Source: Firmicutes bacterium UBA5286 (GTDB taxonomy: Bacteria > Bacillota > Proteinivoracia > UBA4975). From it: DNA of 64,000 bases. Positions 7,743 to 17,037 of this stretch are shown in pieces. The translations under genes and the position numbers were made by a program. The notes beneath the pieces were generated by a model that saw only the letters and a list, made by a program, of their open reading frames with translations, had not been told where the DNA came from and searched no databases. The stretch is from positions 124,001 to 188,000 of the forward strand of contig DHSM01000006.1 in the NCBI GenBank assembly GCA_002408465.1, read 5' to 3'. The number at the start of each line of letters is the position of its first letter. The first letter of the stretch is position 1.

Positions 7743-9488
7743 TTATGCTTCGGATACTTTCTTTTCCAATTGCTGCTTTAAATAGAGATGCTGATAGAGG
7801 CCGCCCCGCTGCACCAAGTACTCATGAGTGCCTCGCTCAGCGATGGCGCCGCCTTCCAGGACGATAATTTCATCGGCATCCTCAACGGTAGATATTCGGT
7901 GAGAGATAATAATACTGGTGCGCCCTTTCATTATGCGGCGGAGGCCTTGGAGGATCTTTTCCTCAGTCTGGGTATCCACCGCCGACAGGCAGTCATCGAG
8001 AATGAGGATTTTGGGGTCCTTGATCAGGGCCCGGGCAATGGAAACTCGCTGTTTTTGCCCCCCGGACAAGGTGACGCCCCTTTCCCCGGACATGGTTTCA
8101 AACTTGTTGGGAAACTCCACAATATTGTCGTAGACCTGGGCCAGGCGGGCGGCTTCCTCAATCTCAGACTGGCTGTAGGAGCCTGCAAAGCCAATATTGT
8201 TGGCTATGGTATCGGAGAAGAGAAAATTATCCTGGGGAACATAACCAATGCTCTCCCGCAGCAGGGTGAGGGGAATCTCGTTGATATCTATGCCATCGAT
8301 GAACAACTGGCCCGGGGGCGAATTGTACAGACGCAGAAGCAGGTTGACCAAAGTGGTCTTGCCGCTGCCGGTCCTGCCAATAATGGCCAGGGTCTTGCCC
8401 TGTTTCAGCTTGATATTGATATTTTTAAGAGCCTGTGTCCCGTCAGGATAAGAAAAGTTTAGGTTCCTGAACTCGATTTGTCCCCGCAGGGATTCCACCG
8501 GTTTGACTGTGGCGGGATCGTCGTAGACTTCAGGTCTTTCGTTAAACAGGATATTAAGGCGCTCCATGGAAGCCGAACCCCGCTGGAGCACGTTGATTAC
8601 CCGGCCTACTGCCATCATGGGCCAGATGAGCATGCCCAGGTAGGCGTTAAAGGCGACAAATTCCCCCAAACTGATTCTGGCGTTGATGACCTGGATGCCT
8701 CCGTAGCCCAGGACAATCATATAGCTGATGCCGGAAATTAACTGGATCATTGGCCCCATCAGTCCCCAGATTTTCACCATGCGCAGGTTTTTGACGGCAT
8801 AGCTGCGGGCAGCGGCATCGAATCTATCCAGCTCTGCCTCTTCCTGGACAAAGGATTTGACCACCCTGATGCCGGACAAGGTCTCCTGCACCCGATCTGT
8901 AAGGGTAGAGAAGGCTTGCTGCACCGCCCGGAAGCGCACGTGGATGTGGCGGCCGAATACTGAAGCCAGGCCCGCTAAAAAGGGCAGAGGTAACAGGGCC
9001 AGCAAAGTCAGTTTCCAGTCGATTTTGGCAGCCATGGTATACACCGTAATCGTAGTCAAAAACAGCGAGTCGGTGAGCATGAGCACCCCTGGTCCCATCG
9101 CCATGCGGATGGCATTGATGTCATTGGTGGCATGGGCCATGAGGTCCCCGGTCTTATGATTGTTGAAAAAGTTCACCGACAAAGTCTCCAAATGGGAAAA
9201 CAGCCGGTTGCGCAAATAGTATTCCAGGCGCCGGGCAGAACCCATGATATATATCCGCCAAAAATAACGCCCCAGTGCCATAATTGCGGCAATGCCCAAG
9301 ATGTAACCTGCGTAGCGCATCAGTCCAGCGTTGTCAATCTGCCGGGCTTGAATGAGGTCTGTGGTTTTGCCCAGCAGGCGCGGGATTTGCAGGTTGAAAA
9401 TATTAACGGCTATCAGCCAGAAAATCCCCAGAGCATACCGCCAGGCGTTGATTTTGAAAAAATCTTTGAGTGCTTTGAATGATTTCAT
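7743..9488 (-). CDS. ABC exporter half-transporter, BmrC/YheI-like, degenerate ATP site
   Basis: 581 residues; ATG 9488 follows GGGGGCGA. It has six membrane helices (first about 17-37) and an ATPase domain with Walker A GRTGSGKTT, signature LSGGQKQ and Walker B ILILDDCLSAVD. The residue after the Walker B Asp is Asp instead of the catalytic Glu. This substitution marks the degenerate nucleotide site of heterodimeric exporters such as BmrC and TM287. It is the first gene of a two-gene operon with the BmrD-like partner downstream. A good sigma-A promoter lies at 9521-9549. The expected role is drug or lipid-like molecule export; the substrate is unknown. Confidence 0.9.
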   Translation of the reverse strand: MKSFKALKDFFKINAWRYALGIFWLIAVNIFNLQIPRLLGKTTDLIQARQIDNAGLMRYAGYILGIAAIMALGRYFWRIYIMGSARRLEYYLRNRLFSHLETLSVNFFNNHKTGDLMAHATNDINAIRMAMGPGVLMLTDSLFLTTITVYTMAAKIDWKLTLLALLPLPFLAGLASVFGRHIHVRFRAVQQAFSTLTDRVQETLSGIRVVKSFVQEEAELDRFDAAARSYAVKNLRMVKIWGLMGPMIQLISGISYMIVLGYGGIQVINARISLGEFVAFNAYLGMLIWPMMAVGRVINVLQRGSASMERLNILFNERPEVYDDPATVKPVESLRGQIEFRNLNFSYPDGTQALKNINIKLKQGKTLAIIGRTGSGKTTLVNLLLRLYNSPPGQLFIDGIDINEIPLTLLRESIGYVPQDNFLFSDTIANNIGFAGSYSQSEIEEAARLAQVYDNIVEFPNKFETMSGERGVTLSGGQKQRVSIARALIKDPKILILDDCLSAVDTQTEEKILQGLRRIMKGRTSIIISHRISTVEDADEIIVLEGGAIAERGTHEYLVQRGGLYQHLYLKQQLEKKVSEA

Positions 9489-9520
9489 CTTGTCGCCCCC
9501 GATAAAATTTCACACTGCTA

Positions 9521-9549
9521 ATATTAACATATGAAGCTTTCTCTGACAA
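9521..9549 (-). promoter_or_regulatory. Sigma-A promoter of the BmrCD-like operon
   Basis: On the minus strand TTGTCA (9549-9544), a 17-base spacer and TAATAT (9526-9521), about 33 bases upstream of the start codon. Confidence 0.65.
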
Positions 9550-9640
9550 ATCTTAATTTCCCGGGAAAAATTGCTGCATTCTTGGGCTTGCTTCGATTAT
9601 CTTGTCCAGGCGAATTTATTTAGACATCCGGAATATTCAC

Positions 9641-9670
9641 CAAAAAAAAAACACCCTCTCAAGAGGGTGT
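9641..9670 (-). terminator. Terminator after the LysM gene
   Basis: ACACCCTC and GAGGGTGT form an 8-bp stem at 9651-9670, followed on the minus strand by a run of nine or more T (9650-9642). Confidence 0.85.
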
Positions 9671-9679
9671 GGCCCATTT

Positions 9680-10498
9680 TTAAGTGGGGATACAGATAAC
9701 CTGACCGATTTGCAGATTGTTGGGATTGACTCCCGGATTGGCTTGCTCGATGGCGGCCACTGTCGTGCCAAAGCGCTGGGCCAGGAGAAAATAAGTGTCC
9801 CCCGCCTGGATGGTGTAAAGGAAGCCGGGGCAGACGGTTGGCGGCGCTGCCTGGGGAATGCAGATTACCTGACCGATTTGCAGATTGTTGGGATTGACTC
9901 CCGGATTGGCTTGCTGAATGGCGGCCACTGTCGTGCCAAAGCGCTGGGCCAGGAGAAAATAAGTGTCCCCCGCCTGGATGGTGTAGAGGAAACCTGGGCA
10001 GACGGTTGGCGCAGCCTGGGGAATGCAGATAACCTGACCAATTTGCAGGTTGTTGGGGTTTACTCCCGGATTGGCTTGCTGAATGGCGGCTACTGTCGTG
10101 CCAAAGCGCTGGGCCAGCTGGAAATAGGTGTCCCCCGCCTGGACGGTATAGAGAAAACCGTTGGGGCAGACAGGCGGGGCCGGCGCCTGAGGAATGCAGA
10201 TGACCTGCCCAATCCTGAGATTGTTGGGATCAGCAGCGGGATTGGCTTGCTCGATGGCGGCCACTGTCGTGCCAAAGCGCTGGGCCAGCTGGAAATAGGT
10301 ATCCCCCGCCTGGATGGTGTACAAAAATCCGTTGGGACATAGGGCATCCGGGAAAACCACCATCTGGTTTTCCAGATCGTCAAAGACATTTTGGATGTCT
10401 GGATTGGCCTGGGCCAGCTGCCGCGTTTCCAGTCCCCGGGTTCGAGCTATAAGGTACAAGCTTTCCCCCTTCTTTGCCACATATCTGTTGTTGTCCAT
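9680..10498 (-). CDS. LysM multi-repeat protein without signal peptide
   Basis: 272 residues. The start ATG at 10498 was chosen because GAGGAGG lies 9 bases upstream; a longer ATG at 10516 overlaps that site. It consists of five LysM modules. The first (about residues 5-50) is divergent, and four units of 55-57 residues follow, each with FLYT(I/V)QAGDTYF, LAQRFGTTVAAI, QANP and IGQVICIP. Neighbouring units are joined by Pro/Ala linkers with a Cys-Pro pair. LysM binds N-acetylglucosamine polymers such as peptidoglycan or chitin. There is no signal peptide or membrane segment, which fits spore coat/cortex-associated LysM proteins of the SafA kind better than a secreted hydrolase. No catalytic domain is present. 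It forms a single-gene unit with its own terminator. Confidence 0.85.
   Translation of the reverse strand: MDNNRYVAKKGESLYLIARTRGLETRQLAQANPDIQNVFDDLENQMVVFPDALCPNGFLYTIQAGDTYFQLAQRFGTTVAAIEQANPAADPNNLRIGQVICIPQAPAPPVCPNGFLYTVQAGDTYFQLAQRFGTTVAAIQQANPGVNPNNLQIGQVICIPQAAPTVCPGFLYTIQAGDTYFLLAQRFGTTVAAIQQANPGVNPNNLQIGQVICIPQAAPPTVCPGFLYTIQAGDTYFLLAQRFGTTVAAIEQANPGVNPNNLQIGQVICIPT
9690..10330 (-). repeat. Four tandem coding repeats of about 165-171 bp (LysM units)
   Basis: The DNA of the last four LysM units is nearly identical, not only the protein. The 3' ends of units recur near 9694, 9862, 10027 and, more diverged, 10198. This indicates recent duplication or gene conversion inside the gene. 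Confidence 0.8.
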
Positions 10499-10580
10499 AC
10501 TTTCTATCCTCCTCACAGAATACTTGCTCCCCTAATAACCTATGTAAACTGCCCTCTGCCAGTGCCTGGGCAAATAGCAA

Positions 10581-10600
10581 AAAAAAAACGCCCTTAGGCG
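10581..10600 (-). terminator. Weak terminator after the NUDIX gene
   Basis: A short CGCC/GGCG stem (10589-10600) overlaps the stop codon and is followed on the minus strand by about ten T. Confidence 0.55.
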
Positions 10601-11139
10601 GAAAGCTTGTTTAGTGCCAGATTTAGCGCCAGGCAGTTTAAAGAATGATGAATTGCCCCTGTTTCCATGAGCTGAGCCACGTCAGCTAAAGGAACCAGCT
10701 GGACATCAATGGATTCAGTACCCTCCAAGGCCTGCTCCCCCACTCGGCGGCAGCCGGTGGCCAAAAACAGGTGGCACCAGTTATTTTGAATTGCCGGGTT
10801 GACGCTGACTGCGGTAAGCAGCTGGATTTTTCCGGCAGCATACCCGGTCTCCTCCGCCAGCTCCCGAGCGGCAGTAAGCCTGGGTTCCTCGCCAGGGTCC
10901 ACCACTCCCCCGGGAATCTCAAGATTGATTTCTTCCAGGCCGTGACGGAACTGGCGGACCAGCACTACCTGATTATCTTCGGTAATTGCCACAATATTAA
11001 CCCAGTCGGGAAATTCCAGGATAAAGAAATCATGGTTCTCAAAGCCGGGAGCAGTGCGGGTATCTTTGCGCACACTCAAGTAAGGGTGCTTACAAAGATA
11101 AGTGGTAGCGATTGTCTTCCATCTTGCCGGCTTATCCAT
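10594..11139 (-). CDS. NUDIX hydrolase, ADP-ribose pyrophosphatase type
   Basis: 181 residues. The Nudix box is at about residues 73-95: GGVVDPGEEP followed by AARELAEETGY, matching Gx5Ex7REUxEExGU. Before it lie FRHGLEEINLEIPGG and after it the loop YAAGKIQLL, typical of the NudF/ADP-ribose pyrophosphatase group that hydrolyses ADP-ribose or related nucleoside diphosphate sugars to AMP. The N-terminus (KTIATTYLCKHPYLSVRKD) also fits this subgroup. It is a cytosolic housekeeping-type enzyme. It lies between the LysM gene and a lipoprotein gene, with 35 bases to the latter. The exact substrate cannot be told from sequence. Confidence 0.85.
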   Translation of the reverse strand: MDKPARWKTIATTYLCKHPYLSVRKDTRTAPGFENHDFFILEFPDWVNIVAITEDNQVVLVRQFRHGLEEINLEIPGGVVDPGEEPRLTAARELAEETGYAAGKIQLLTAVSVNPAIQNNWCHLFLATGCRRVGEQALEGTESIDVQLVPLADVAQLMETGAIHHSLNCLALNLALNKLSA

Positions 11140-11174
11140 ATTATCAACTCCTGTGCCGAAATCGCCGCGGCAAG

Positions 11175-11816
11175 CTAGAAATCCAAGTACTCAATCTCGC
11201 AGTCCTTCCGCAGTTGTGCAATATAGTCACTGCGCATAGAGTCAGCTTTCTGTTCTTTAAGAGTGTAAGCTAAATATTCTCTGAGATCTTCCTCATCGAT
11301 CTCCTCATCGCCCTCATAATTCTGAAGGTATAAATCCACCGCCGCCTGAATATCTTCTTCGCCCACCTCAATTTTGCTGAGCTCAAGCTCCTGCTCAAAC
11401 AGGGCCTCAATCATCAAGATATCTGTCAGCACAGACTTGTATGATTCCAGGGAAAACTCAGCGTCTGTCAAAGCCTGTTCAAAGGCGTCTTCATCGGGAA
11501 AACTGTCTTTGACAGCTGCCAGCTCTTTTTCAACATCCACTGATTCTGCTGTAATACCTGCCTTTATGGCCGCCGCTTTCAGCAAGTGGGTATTGATCAG
11601 GCGGTCGACAGCATACTGCTTAACCTGTTTAATTTCTTCGTCAGTCAGTGTGACCCCCTGACTTTCATAAGATGCCAGGTCGTAATTCACTTCAGAATCA
11701 AAAGCCTCTCGGGAAATCTCCACTCCGTTGACAATTGCCACCGGCCCCTTTTGGGAACAGCCAGCCAGCCCCAACAACAGTGAAAATACTATGGCAAAAA
11801 CAGTTATTTTTTTCAT
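11175..11816 (-). CDS. SurA_N-type lipoprotein (foldase-like, no PPIase domain)
   Basis: 213 residues. Start ATG 11816 follows GGGAGG; an upstream in-frame ATG gives a non-signal leader and was rejected. A lipoprotein signal peptide MKKITVFAIVFSLLLGLAGC ends in the lipobox LAGC. The mature part begins VAIVNGVEISREAFDSEV, the hallmark of the SurA/PrsA N-terminal chaperone domain, and continues with acidic helices. It stops before any parvulin rotamase domain, so it is a chaperone-like fragment by design or a short family member. It is anchored outside the cytoplasmic membrane and may assist folding of secreted proteins. No obvious functional link exists to the neighbouring NUDIX and recJ genes. 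Confidence 0.78.
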   Translation of the reverse strand: MKKITVFAIVFSLLLGLAGCSQKGPVAIVNGVEISREAFDSEVNYDLASYESQGVTLTDEEIKQVKQYAVDRLINTHLLKAAAIKAGITAESVDVEKELAAVKDSFPDEDAFEQALTDAEFSLESYKSVLTDILMIEALFEQELELSKIEVGEEDIQAAVDLYLQNYEGDEEIDEEDLREYLAYTLKEQKADSMRSDYIAQLRKDCEIEYLDF

Positions 11817-11892
11817 AGATTCCTTGCCTCCCTTGCATGGGTACAACCCTAACATCATTCCTGAGGATAAGTCAAGGGCAAATCCTGCAAGT

Positions 11893-14127
11893 TTAAGCCT
11901 TAATTTTTTTTATTTCCTGAACACTGGCTGCCTGCAGCCATTTAGTAAAAGCCTCCGCTTCCTCCAGGAGCAACTGCAGACGTTGTCGCCTGGGTCCGGC
12001 TTTAAGTTTTGTCCCGGTCCCAATGCCCAGCACCAGTTTGCCTTCAATCAGTTCATAGCCCACAATCCCTGACTCAGAGAGCAGACGCAGAGCAGCGAGG
12101 ATAGTCTCCTCGGTCTGGGCCAGGGCGGCAGCCAGGGAAGCCAAGGGCGCTATACCTCCCAGCTGATTGAGGATATACTTTAGGGCGCCCAGGAATCCCG
12201 GAAGAAAATCCTCTCTTTCCCCCGGGGCAAAACCCAACACCACCAGATCCGGCTCCACCATAGCCAGGACTTGGCGCAACACAGCAGGGGAAGGAGGCGG
12301 GGTAAGGAGGACCAACACGCTGGCGGGCTCAAGACCCACCCGGGTAAAACCTGGATGATCCTGCCATTTTATCCCCTCCCGGTATACTGCCGCCTGGGAA
12401 AACTGGCGCAATACTTGGCGCCAGGGGAGCCCCCGCAAATCCTCATACTGATAGCTTCTCTTCAGGAGCAGCGGGCGCTCATGCCCCGGCCACCAAGCTT
12501 TGAGAGTAGCCATTACCGATTGCTGCCCCCGGTAATAATCCTGGGCTACAGTGAATACAGCGCCAATGCTGCCTCCGGGCTCTGGGGCCGGGCCCCCGTC
12601 CCACAAGCCGGCGGCAAGACTGTGCCTGCGATCGCCAAGTGTGAGGATATAGCCTGTGCCTGCAGGACGAATACTCTTGACAGCCAGGCTCTGACTATAC
12701 AAGAGAGGACGGGCATTGCCCTCGCCGCAAGGCGCCATGGCAGCTAGATCTTCCACCAGTTCCAAACTAATATCGCCGGCTTTGACCACCAAATCCACCG
12801 TCAATTCCGACTGGGTCCACCCTTCCATCTTCTGAGCGAGGACCTGCTGAGCAGCTAGAATAAAGCTCTCCAGCTTGTCCAGGGAAAGAGAAAAGCCGGC
12901 GGCGGCAGGGTGCCCGCCAAACTTTAGCAGGTGCTCACTGCAGAGGTCCAGCACCTGGTAGATGTCAATTCCCTCTACCGAACGAGCCGAGCCCACGATG
13001 CTCCCATCCCGGCCGTCAGTCATGAGGATGGCTGGCGCCAGGCTGCCAGAACAAACTTGGCCGGCAGCGATGCCGATTACCCCCTGATGCCAGCTGGAAT
13101 TGTGGGCCACAACCGGCCTCCCCGGCTCCAGGTCCAAATCCTCTAGAATCTTCCGGCCCAATTCTTTGCGCAGAAGATTGAGCCGGTTAAGTTCACGGGC
13201 CAGGGGCTCGGCCTCGGCTCTCTCTTTGGCCAGCAGCAGATTTACTCCTAAGCTGCCACTGTCCAGGCGGCCGGCGGCATTGATGCGGGGAGCAATCTGA
13301 AAGCCCAGCTTTTCCTCATCCACCAGTCCCGGCTGTAGATTGGCAGCGGCAAAAAGCGCTGCCAGGCCGGGCCTCTCTGCCTGCTGCAGCAGGGGCAAGC
13401 CCCTGACATACAGCTGCCGGCTGTGGCCCAGCAAGGGCACCACATCGGCAATTATCCCCAGAGCGACCAGGTCCAGCAGGTCATCTGCCCCCAGATTATG
13501 CCGGTTCAGCAACTCCCGAGCGAGGACAAAAGCAGTCCCCACTCCAGGCAGGTCCCGGGACGGGTGGCCCTGGGGAAGGAGCTTAAAATTCAGCACTGCC
13601 GCCGCCTGAGGCAATTCCGGAGGCGGCGTATGGTGATCGGTTACCACTACATCCATCCCCAGCCGGCCTGCCAGCTGGATTTCCCCATGGTTGCTGATGC
13701 CGCAGTCACAGGTGATGATTAAGTTTACGCCTTCGCCGGCCAGGGCTTCTACCCGCCGGGCATCCATGCCGTAGCCTTCGCTGAAGCGGTTGGGAATATG
13801 CCAGACTGCCTGGGCCTGCAGCCTGTTTAGGGTGGTGACCAGCAAGGCGGTGGCGGTGATGCCGTCCACATCATAATCGCCGTAAACAGCAATCTTTTCT
13901 CCCCGTTCCAGGGCGGTCTCCACCCGGGCGATTGCCTGTATCAGAGGCGGATACTTGCTGAGATCCGGCTCGGGCTGAGCCAGAGGGTTGAGAATATGCT
14001 CAATCTCTTCCTTGCTGTCAATGCCCCGGTTGTGGAAGATGGCTGCCAGGCGGGGGCTGCCGCCAGCCCACAGGACCATTTCCGGAGGCAGGAGACCTTC
14101 TGGCGGCAATTTGATGCGCACGCTCAA
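11893..14127 (-). CDS. recJ: Single-stranded-DNA-specific exonuclease RecJ
   Basis: 744 residues, starting at TTG 14127 inside the TTGA overlap with the nuclease gene upstream; GGGGGTGA precedes it. The DHH phosphoesterase motifs are present: AVYGDYDVDGITA (I), LIITCDCGIS (II) and VVTDHHTPP (III). DHHA1 motif GGHPAAAGFSL and an OB fold follow. RecJ degrades 5' single-stranded ends in recombination and repair. The last 170 or so residues form an extra C-terminal region (from about 570), as in many Bacillota RecJ proteins. It is the final gene of the AddB-like, helicase, nuclease operon, which puts all functions for double-strand-end resection in one transcript. Confidence 0.92.
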   Translation of the reverse strand: MSVRIKLPPEGLLPPEMVLWAGGSPRLAAIFHNRGIDSKEEIEHILNPLAQPEPDLSKYPPLIQAIARVETALERGEKIAVYGDYDVDGITATALLVTTLNRLQAQAVWHIPNRFSEGYGMDARRVEALAGEGVNLIITCDCGISNHGEIQLAGRLGMDVVVTDHHTPPPELPQAAAVLNFKLLPQGHPSRDLPGVGTAFVLARELLNRHNLGADDLLDLVALGIIADVVPLLGHSRQLYVRGLPLLQQAERPGLAALFAAANLQPGLVDEEKLGFQIAPRINAAGRLDSGSLGVNLLLAKERAEAEPLARELNRLNLLRKELGRKILEDLDLEPGRPVVAHNSSWHQGVIGIAAGQVCSGSLAPAILMTDGRDGSIVGSARSVEGIDIYQVLDLCSEHLLKFGGHPAAAGFSLSLDKLESFILAAQQVLAQKMEGWTQSELTVDLVVKAGDISLELVEDLAAMAPCGEGNARPLLYSQSLAVKSIRPAGTGYILTLGDRRHSLAAGLWDGGPAPEPGGSIGAVFTVAQDYYRGQQSVMATLKAWWPGHERPLLLKRSYQYEDLRGLPWRQVLRQFSQAAVYREGIKWQDHPGFTRVGLEPASVLVLLTPPPSPAVLRQVLAMVEPDLVVLGFAPGEREDFLPGFLGALKYILNQLGGIAPLASLAAALAQTEETILAALRLLSESGIVGYELIEGKLVLGIGTGTKLKAGPRRQRLQLLLEEAEAFTKWLQAASVQEIKKIKA

Positions 14128-14906
14128 GGCAGGTTCACCCCCTGGAGGACAATTTCCTGTACTTGCTCCCAGTCCACCTCATCAATGTCCAGCAGATCTT
14201 CCTGAACTTCCTCCAGGCCCTGGCCATGGCAGACAGGCCGGTATTCGCAAAACCGGCAATTTTTCTCGTTATTCGTGGCCGGGAAGGCTGCTGTGCTCAT
14301 AATCTGATCAATAAGCCGGCGAATCCAGGCTCCGTCCTGTTCCTGCTGCTGGACAGAGTAATTTACAGTCAACGGCTCCCGGGGAAATCTGGGATTCCAG
14401 TAAACCATCTGCACATTTTCCGCTTCTACACCAAAATAGCCGGTAAGGGTCAAGAGATACAGATAAAGCCGGGTCTGAGGAGAAACTGCGAAAGCTGACC
14501 GGGGTGGCCGTTCATCGGTCTTCCAGTCGTAAATGGTAACTTTCCCCTGGCCCGCCGCCAGCAAGTCGTACTTGGCCAACAGGCGCAGATCATTCTGAGC
14601 TGAGCGCAGCTCATATTCCGGCAAGAACTCTTCCTTAGCTGACAGAGGCAAATACTCTTGCAGCTGGTTCAGCCAAGTTGCCAGCATGGGTTCTCCCGGA
14701 GGCAGCGCCCCCACGCCGCCGCTGAAATAGCGCTGAGCCAAAAGGTGAAATCTCCGCCCCAGCTCAATATGCTCGCTGACTTTTCCGCCAGCGGCAAAAG
14801 GCCAATAGAGGCCGTCGATGTAACGATACTTAAATTTCAGGGGACAGCTCTGCCAGGCGGACAGAGAGGCCTGGCTAAACCAGAGTTTGCTCAGTTCACT
14901 TGGCAC
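14124..14906 (-). CDS. Fe-S PD-(D/E)XK nuclease, RecB/Cas4-like
   Basis: 260 residues. The nuclease core has the metal Asp in AKYDLLAAGQG (D113) and VTIYDWKTD (D127, K129). Four cysteines are placed as in AddB/Cas4 iron-sulfur nucleases: C21 (SCPLKFKYRYI) near the start and C217, C220 and C226 in NCRFCEYRPVC at the end. They should hold a 4Fe-4S cluster that ties the ends of the domain together. In canonical AddB this domain is the C-terminus of a large protein; here it is a free polypeptide. It overlaps the helicase stop by 11 bases and recJ by 4, so expression is tightly coupled. Confidence 0.85.
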   Translation of the reverse strand: MPSELSKLWFSQASLSAWQSCPLKFKYRYIDGLYWPFAAGGKVSEHIELGRRFHLLAQRYFSGGVGALPPGEPMLATWLNQLQEYLPLSAKEEFLPEYELRSAQNDLRLLAKYDLLAAGQGKVTIYDWKTDERPPRSAFAVSPQTRLYLYLLTLTGYFGVEAENVQMVYWNPRFPREPLTVNYSVQQQEQDGAWIRRLIDQIMSTAAFPATNNEKNCRFCEYRPVCHGQGLEEVQEDLLDIDEVDWEQVQEIVLQGVNLP

Positions 14907-17037
14907 CTGCCTTCACCTCCATGGTTTTTTCCAGCTCTTTTATTGCCAATGCAGGCCGCTGCCGTCCGTATTTGCCCTTTTTATGCCAGGTCAGCAGTAA
15001 ATTGACTTTTGCGCGGGTGATGGCCACATACAACAGGCGCAGGCGCTCACACAGGAGTTCTTCCCGGGCGGCGGCAATGGCAGCGACAGTGTCCCGGCCC
15101 TGCATTTCCGCCCGGGCCACGGCCACGGGATTGATGATTTCCTCCGGCAGCCAGCCGTACTCCGCCCTGATCTTATCTGTGGGCAGGCCGGGATAATCAT
15201 TGCTTGTGACGCTGACCACATATACCGTATCCCATTCCAGGCCCTTGGCCCGATGGGCGGTGACCAGGTTTACTACCCCCGGCTGGGGGCTATAGCCCCA
15301 GCGGTCAAAGAAAACATTGGCTGCCCCCAGGAAGCTAGTGGTCAGCCGCCGGACTTCTTCCGCTACCTGGGGCAGGCGCCAATTGGGGTAGATAGCCAGC
15401 CACTGCTTAATGTCTACAGCGATTTTCTGGGCCAGGGCCAATTCCTGTTGCTGCAGGCCCAAGTCATTGGCGATTTCCAGCACCAAAATATCCGGGGGCA
15501 GGTGCAGGGCCTCCAGCCAGACCTTTAGCTGCTCCAGCTGGGCCTGGACATCCACCCACAATTCAAACTCCCTCAAGCTCTGGGGCCAGCTGGGCTCAGA
15601 AAAGAGCAGCTGTTCTGCCGGCACTGTCTCCAAGTAGCCCCGGACAGGAGCAACATCAACTAGTTGGGGAACAAGCCGTTCCAGGGCGGCCACCAGCAAA
15701 CCGTTATCCCCGGGATTGGCCAGGAAGTTTAGGATTGCCTGGAGGTCATCAATGGTCTTGCGCCGCTCGGCTGGATACTGGCAAATTTCGTAAAAAGGAG
15801 CCTCCATATCCGTCAGCGCCTGTCTGAAATCAGACACCAGTTGGTTAGTAGGGGCGAGAATTGCCACTGTCTTATCAGGATTGCGCTGGACGTAGCCGGC
15901 GGCATGTTTGCTGACCTCAAGTATTTCTTCCTCAAAGTCTTCATAGCTGCGAACAGCCAGGGTATAGCCCGGAGAGCTGGGATTGGGGAAGGGATCATCG
16001 GCGGCCACCGGCTGAATATAGTTGGGCTCCAGCGCCTGCCGGCAAGCTGGGATGGGATGCTCATTGCAGCACCAGTGGACCAGGCCGTTGGCCAGGTCGA
16101 TAATGTCAGTGCTGCTGCGGTTGGACTGGAGCATGGGCAGAGCAACTACATCCGGACGCCGGGCATAATCCCGGAACAGGCCGGGATCGGAATCGGTGAA
16201 GGTTCCCATTATTGCCTGGTTGGAATCTCCCACCCGCACCAGGTTGCCGCTGCCCTTAGCTAATTTCAGGAGCAAGGCCTGCTGCAGAGGGTTGGAATCT
16301 TGGGCTTCATCTTCAAAAATATAAGGCCAGGCTGCCGACAGCCGCAGGGCCAGTTCCGCATCATCCTCCACCATGCGCCAAGCCCGCAGCAGGAGGTCGT
16401 CAAAGTCCACCATCCCCAGCTGGGCCAGGCGCTCCTGGTATTCACGATAGAACTCCGCCGTCCAGGCATAAAAATTATCGCCGCTGCTCTGCGCTGCCGC
16501 CTCTTGGGGAGACAGACCTAAAGCTTTAAAGCGGCGGATCATCTCTTTACCCATGTCCACGGTGCGGTTCCGCCACCCTTCAAGGGTCTGCTGAAAGCGC
16601 ATATGGGATTCGCTGATCTTCAGCACCGCTTGCCAGCGCTGTTGGTTGCGGTCGATCCAGCGGTCGACGATCTCCTCAACCAGCCGCTCCCGGTAACCAC
16701 CGTCGAGGATGGAAAAATCATCCCGAAGCAGAGCTGAATCCGGGCGCTGGCGGATAATCTGCAAAGCCAATGAATGCAGGGTCCTGACTTCAAAGCCAAC
16801 TCCCCTGGGCAGATCCCGCTTTTCCAGCCAATCGCCAATCTTGCGGGTAAAGTTTGCCACCGCCGAGTTCATGACTGTAACCACCAGGATCTTGGAACCC
16901 CGGGGCAGACCTTCACTGATTAAACGGGCTGCCAGCCAGGAAAGCACAGTGGTCTTGCCGGCGCCGGGGACGGCAGGAACGGCCAGTAGTCCCCCTTTAT
17001 ACTCTGCTACTTCACTTTGTCCCGGTCGAAAGCGCAT
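14896..17037 (-). CDS. UvrD/Rep-family DNA helicase (AddA-like motor)
   Basis: 713 residues. ATG 17037 was preferred over an in-frame ATG at 17217 because GGAGAGGAGGGG lies just upstream and the protein then begins at the Q-motif, MRFRPGQSEV. Superfamily 1A motifs: I VPGAGKTT, II EDEAQD, III VGDSNQAI, V TAHRAKGLEWD, VI LLYVAITRAK. All catalytic motifs look intact, so it is an active 3'-5' translocase. No nuclease domain is fused; the nuclease is the next gene. It overlaps the upstream AddB-like gene by 26 bases. Together the genes look like a three-part counterpart of AddAB/AdnAB for processing double-strand breaks. Confidence 0.88.
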   Translation of the reverse strand: MRFRPGQSEVAEYKGGLLAVPAVPGAGKTTVLSWLAARLISEGLPRGSKILVVTVMNSAVANFTRKIGDWLEKRDLPRGVGFEVRTLHSLALQIIRQRPDSALLRDDFSILDGGYRERLVEEIVDRWIDRNQQRWQAVLKISESHMRFQQTLEGWRNRTVDMGKEMIRRFKALGLSPQEAAAQSSGDNFYAWTAEFYREYQERLAQLGMVDFDDLLLRAWRMVEDDAELALRLSAAWPYIFEDEAQDSNPLQQALLLKLAKGSGNLVRVGDSNQAIMGTFTDSDPGLFRDYARRPDVVALPMLQSNRSSTDIIDLANGLVHWCCNEHPIPACRQALEPNYIQPVAADDPFPNPSSPGYTLAVRSYEDFEEEILEVSKHAAGYVQRNPDKTVAILAPTNQLVSDFRQALTDMEAPFYEICQYPAERRKTIDDLQAILNFLANPGDNGLLVAALERLVPQLVDVAPVRGYLETVPAEQLLFSEPSWPQSLREFELWVDVQAQLEQLKVWLEALHLPPDILVLEIANDLGLQQQELALAQKIAVDIKQWLAIYPNWRLPQVAEEVRRLTTSFLGAANVFFDRWGYSPQPGVVNLVTAHRAKGLEWDTVYVVSVTSNDYPGLPTDKIRAEYGWLPEEIINPVAVARAEMQGRDTVAAIAAAREELLCERLRLLYVAITRAKVNLLLTWHKKGKYGRQRPALAIKELEKTMEVKAGAK

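Noticed and set aside
9690..10330. Regular DNA repeats resembling a CRISPR array
   Set aside because: The units are 165-171 bp long, in frame and encode LysM modules; there are no unique spacers.
10430..10450. GGTTCGA T-loop-like motif suggesting a tRNA
   Set aside because: It lies within the LysM gene and no acceptor or anticodon stems can be formed around it.
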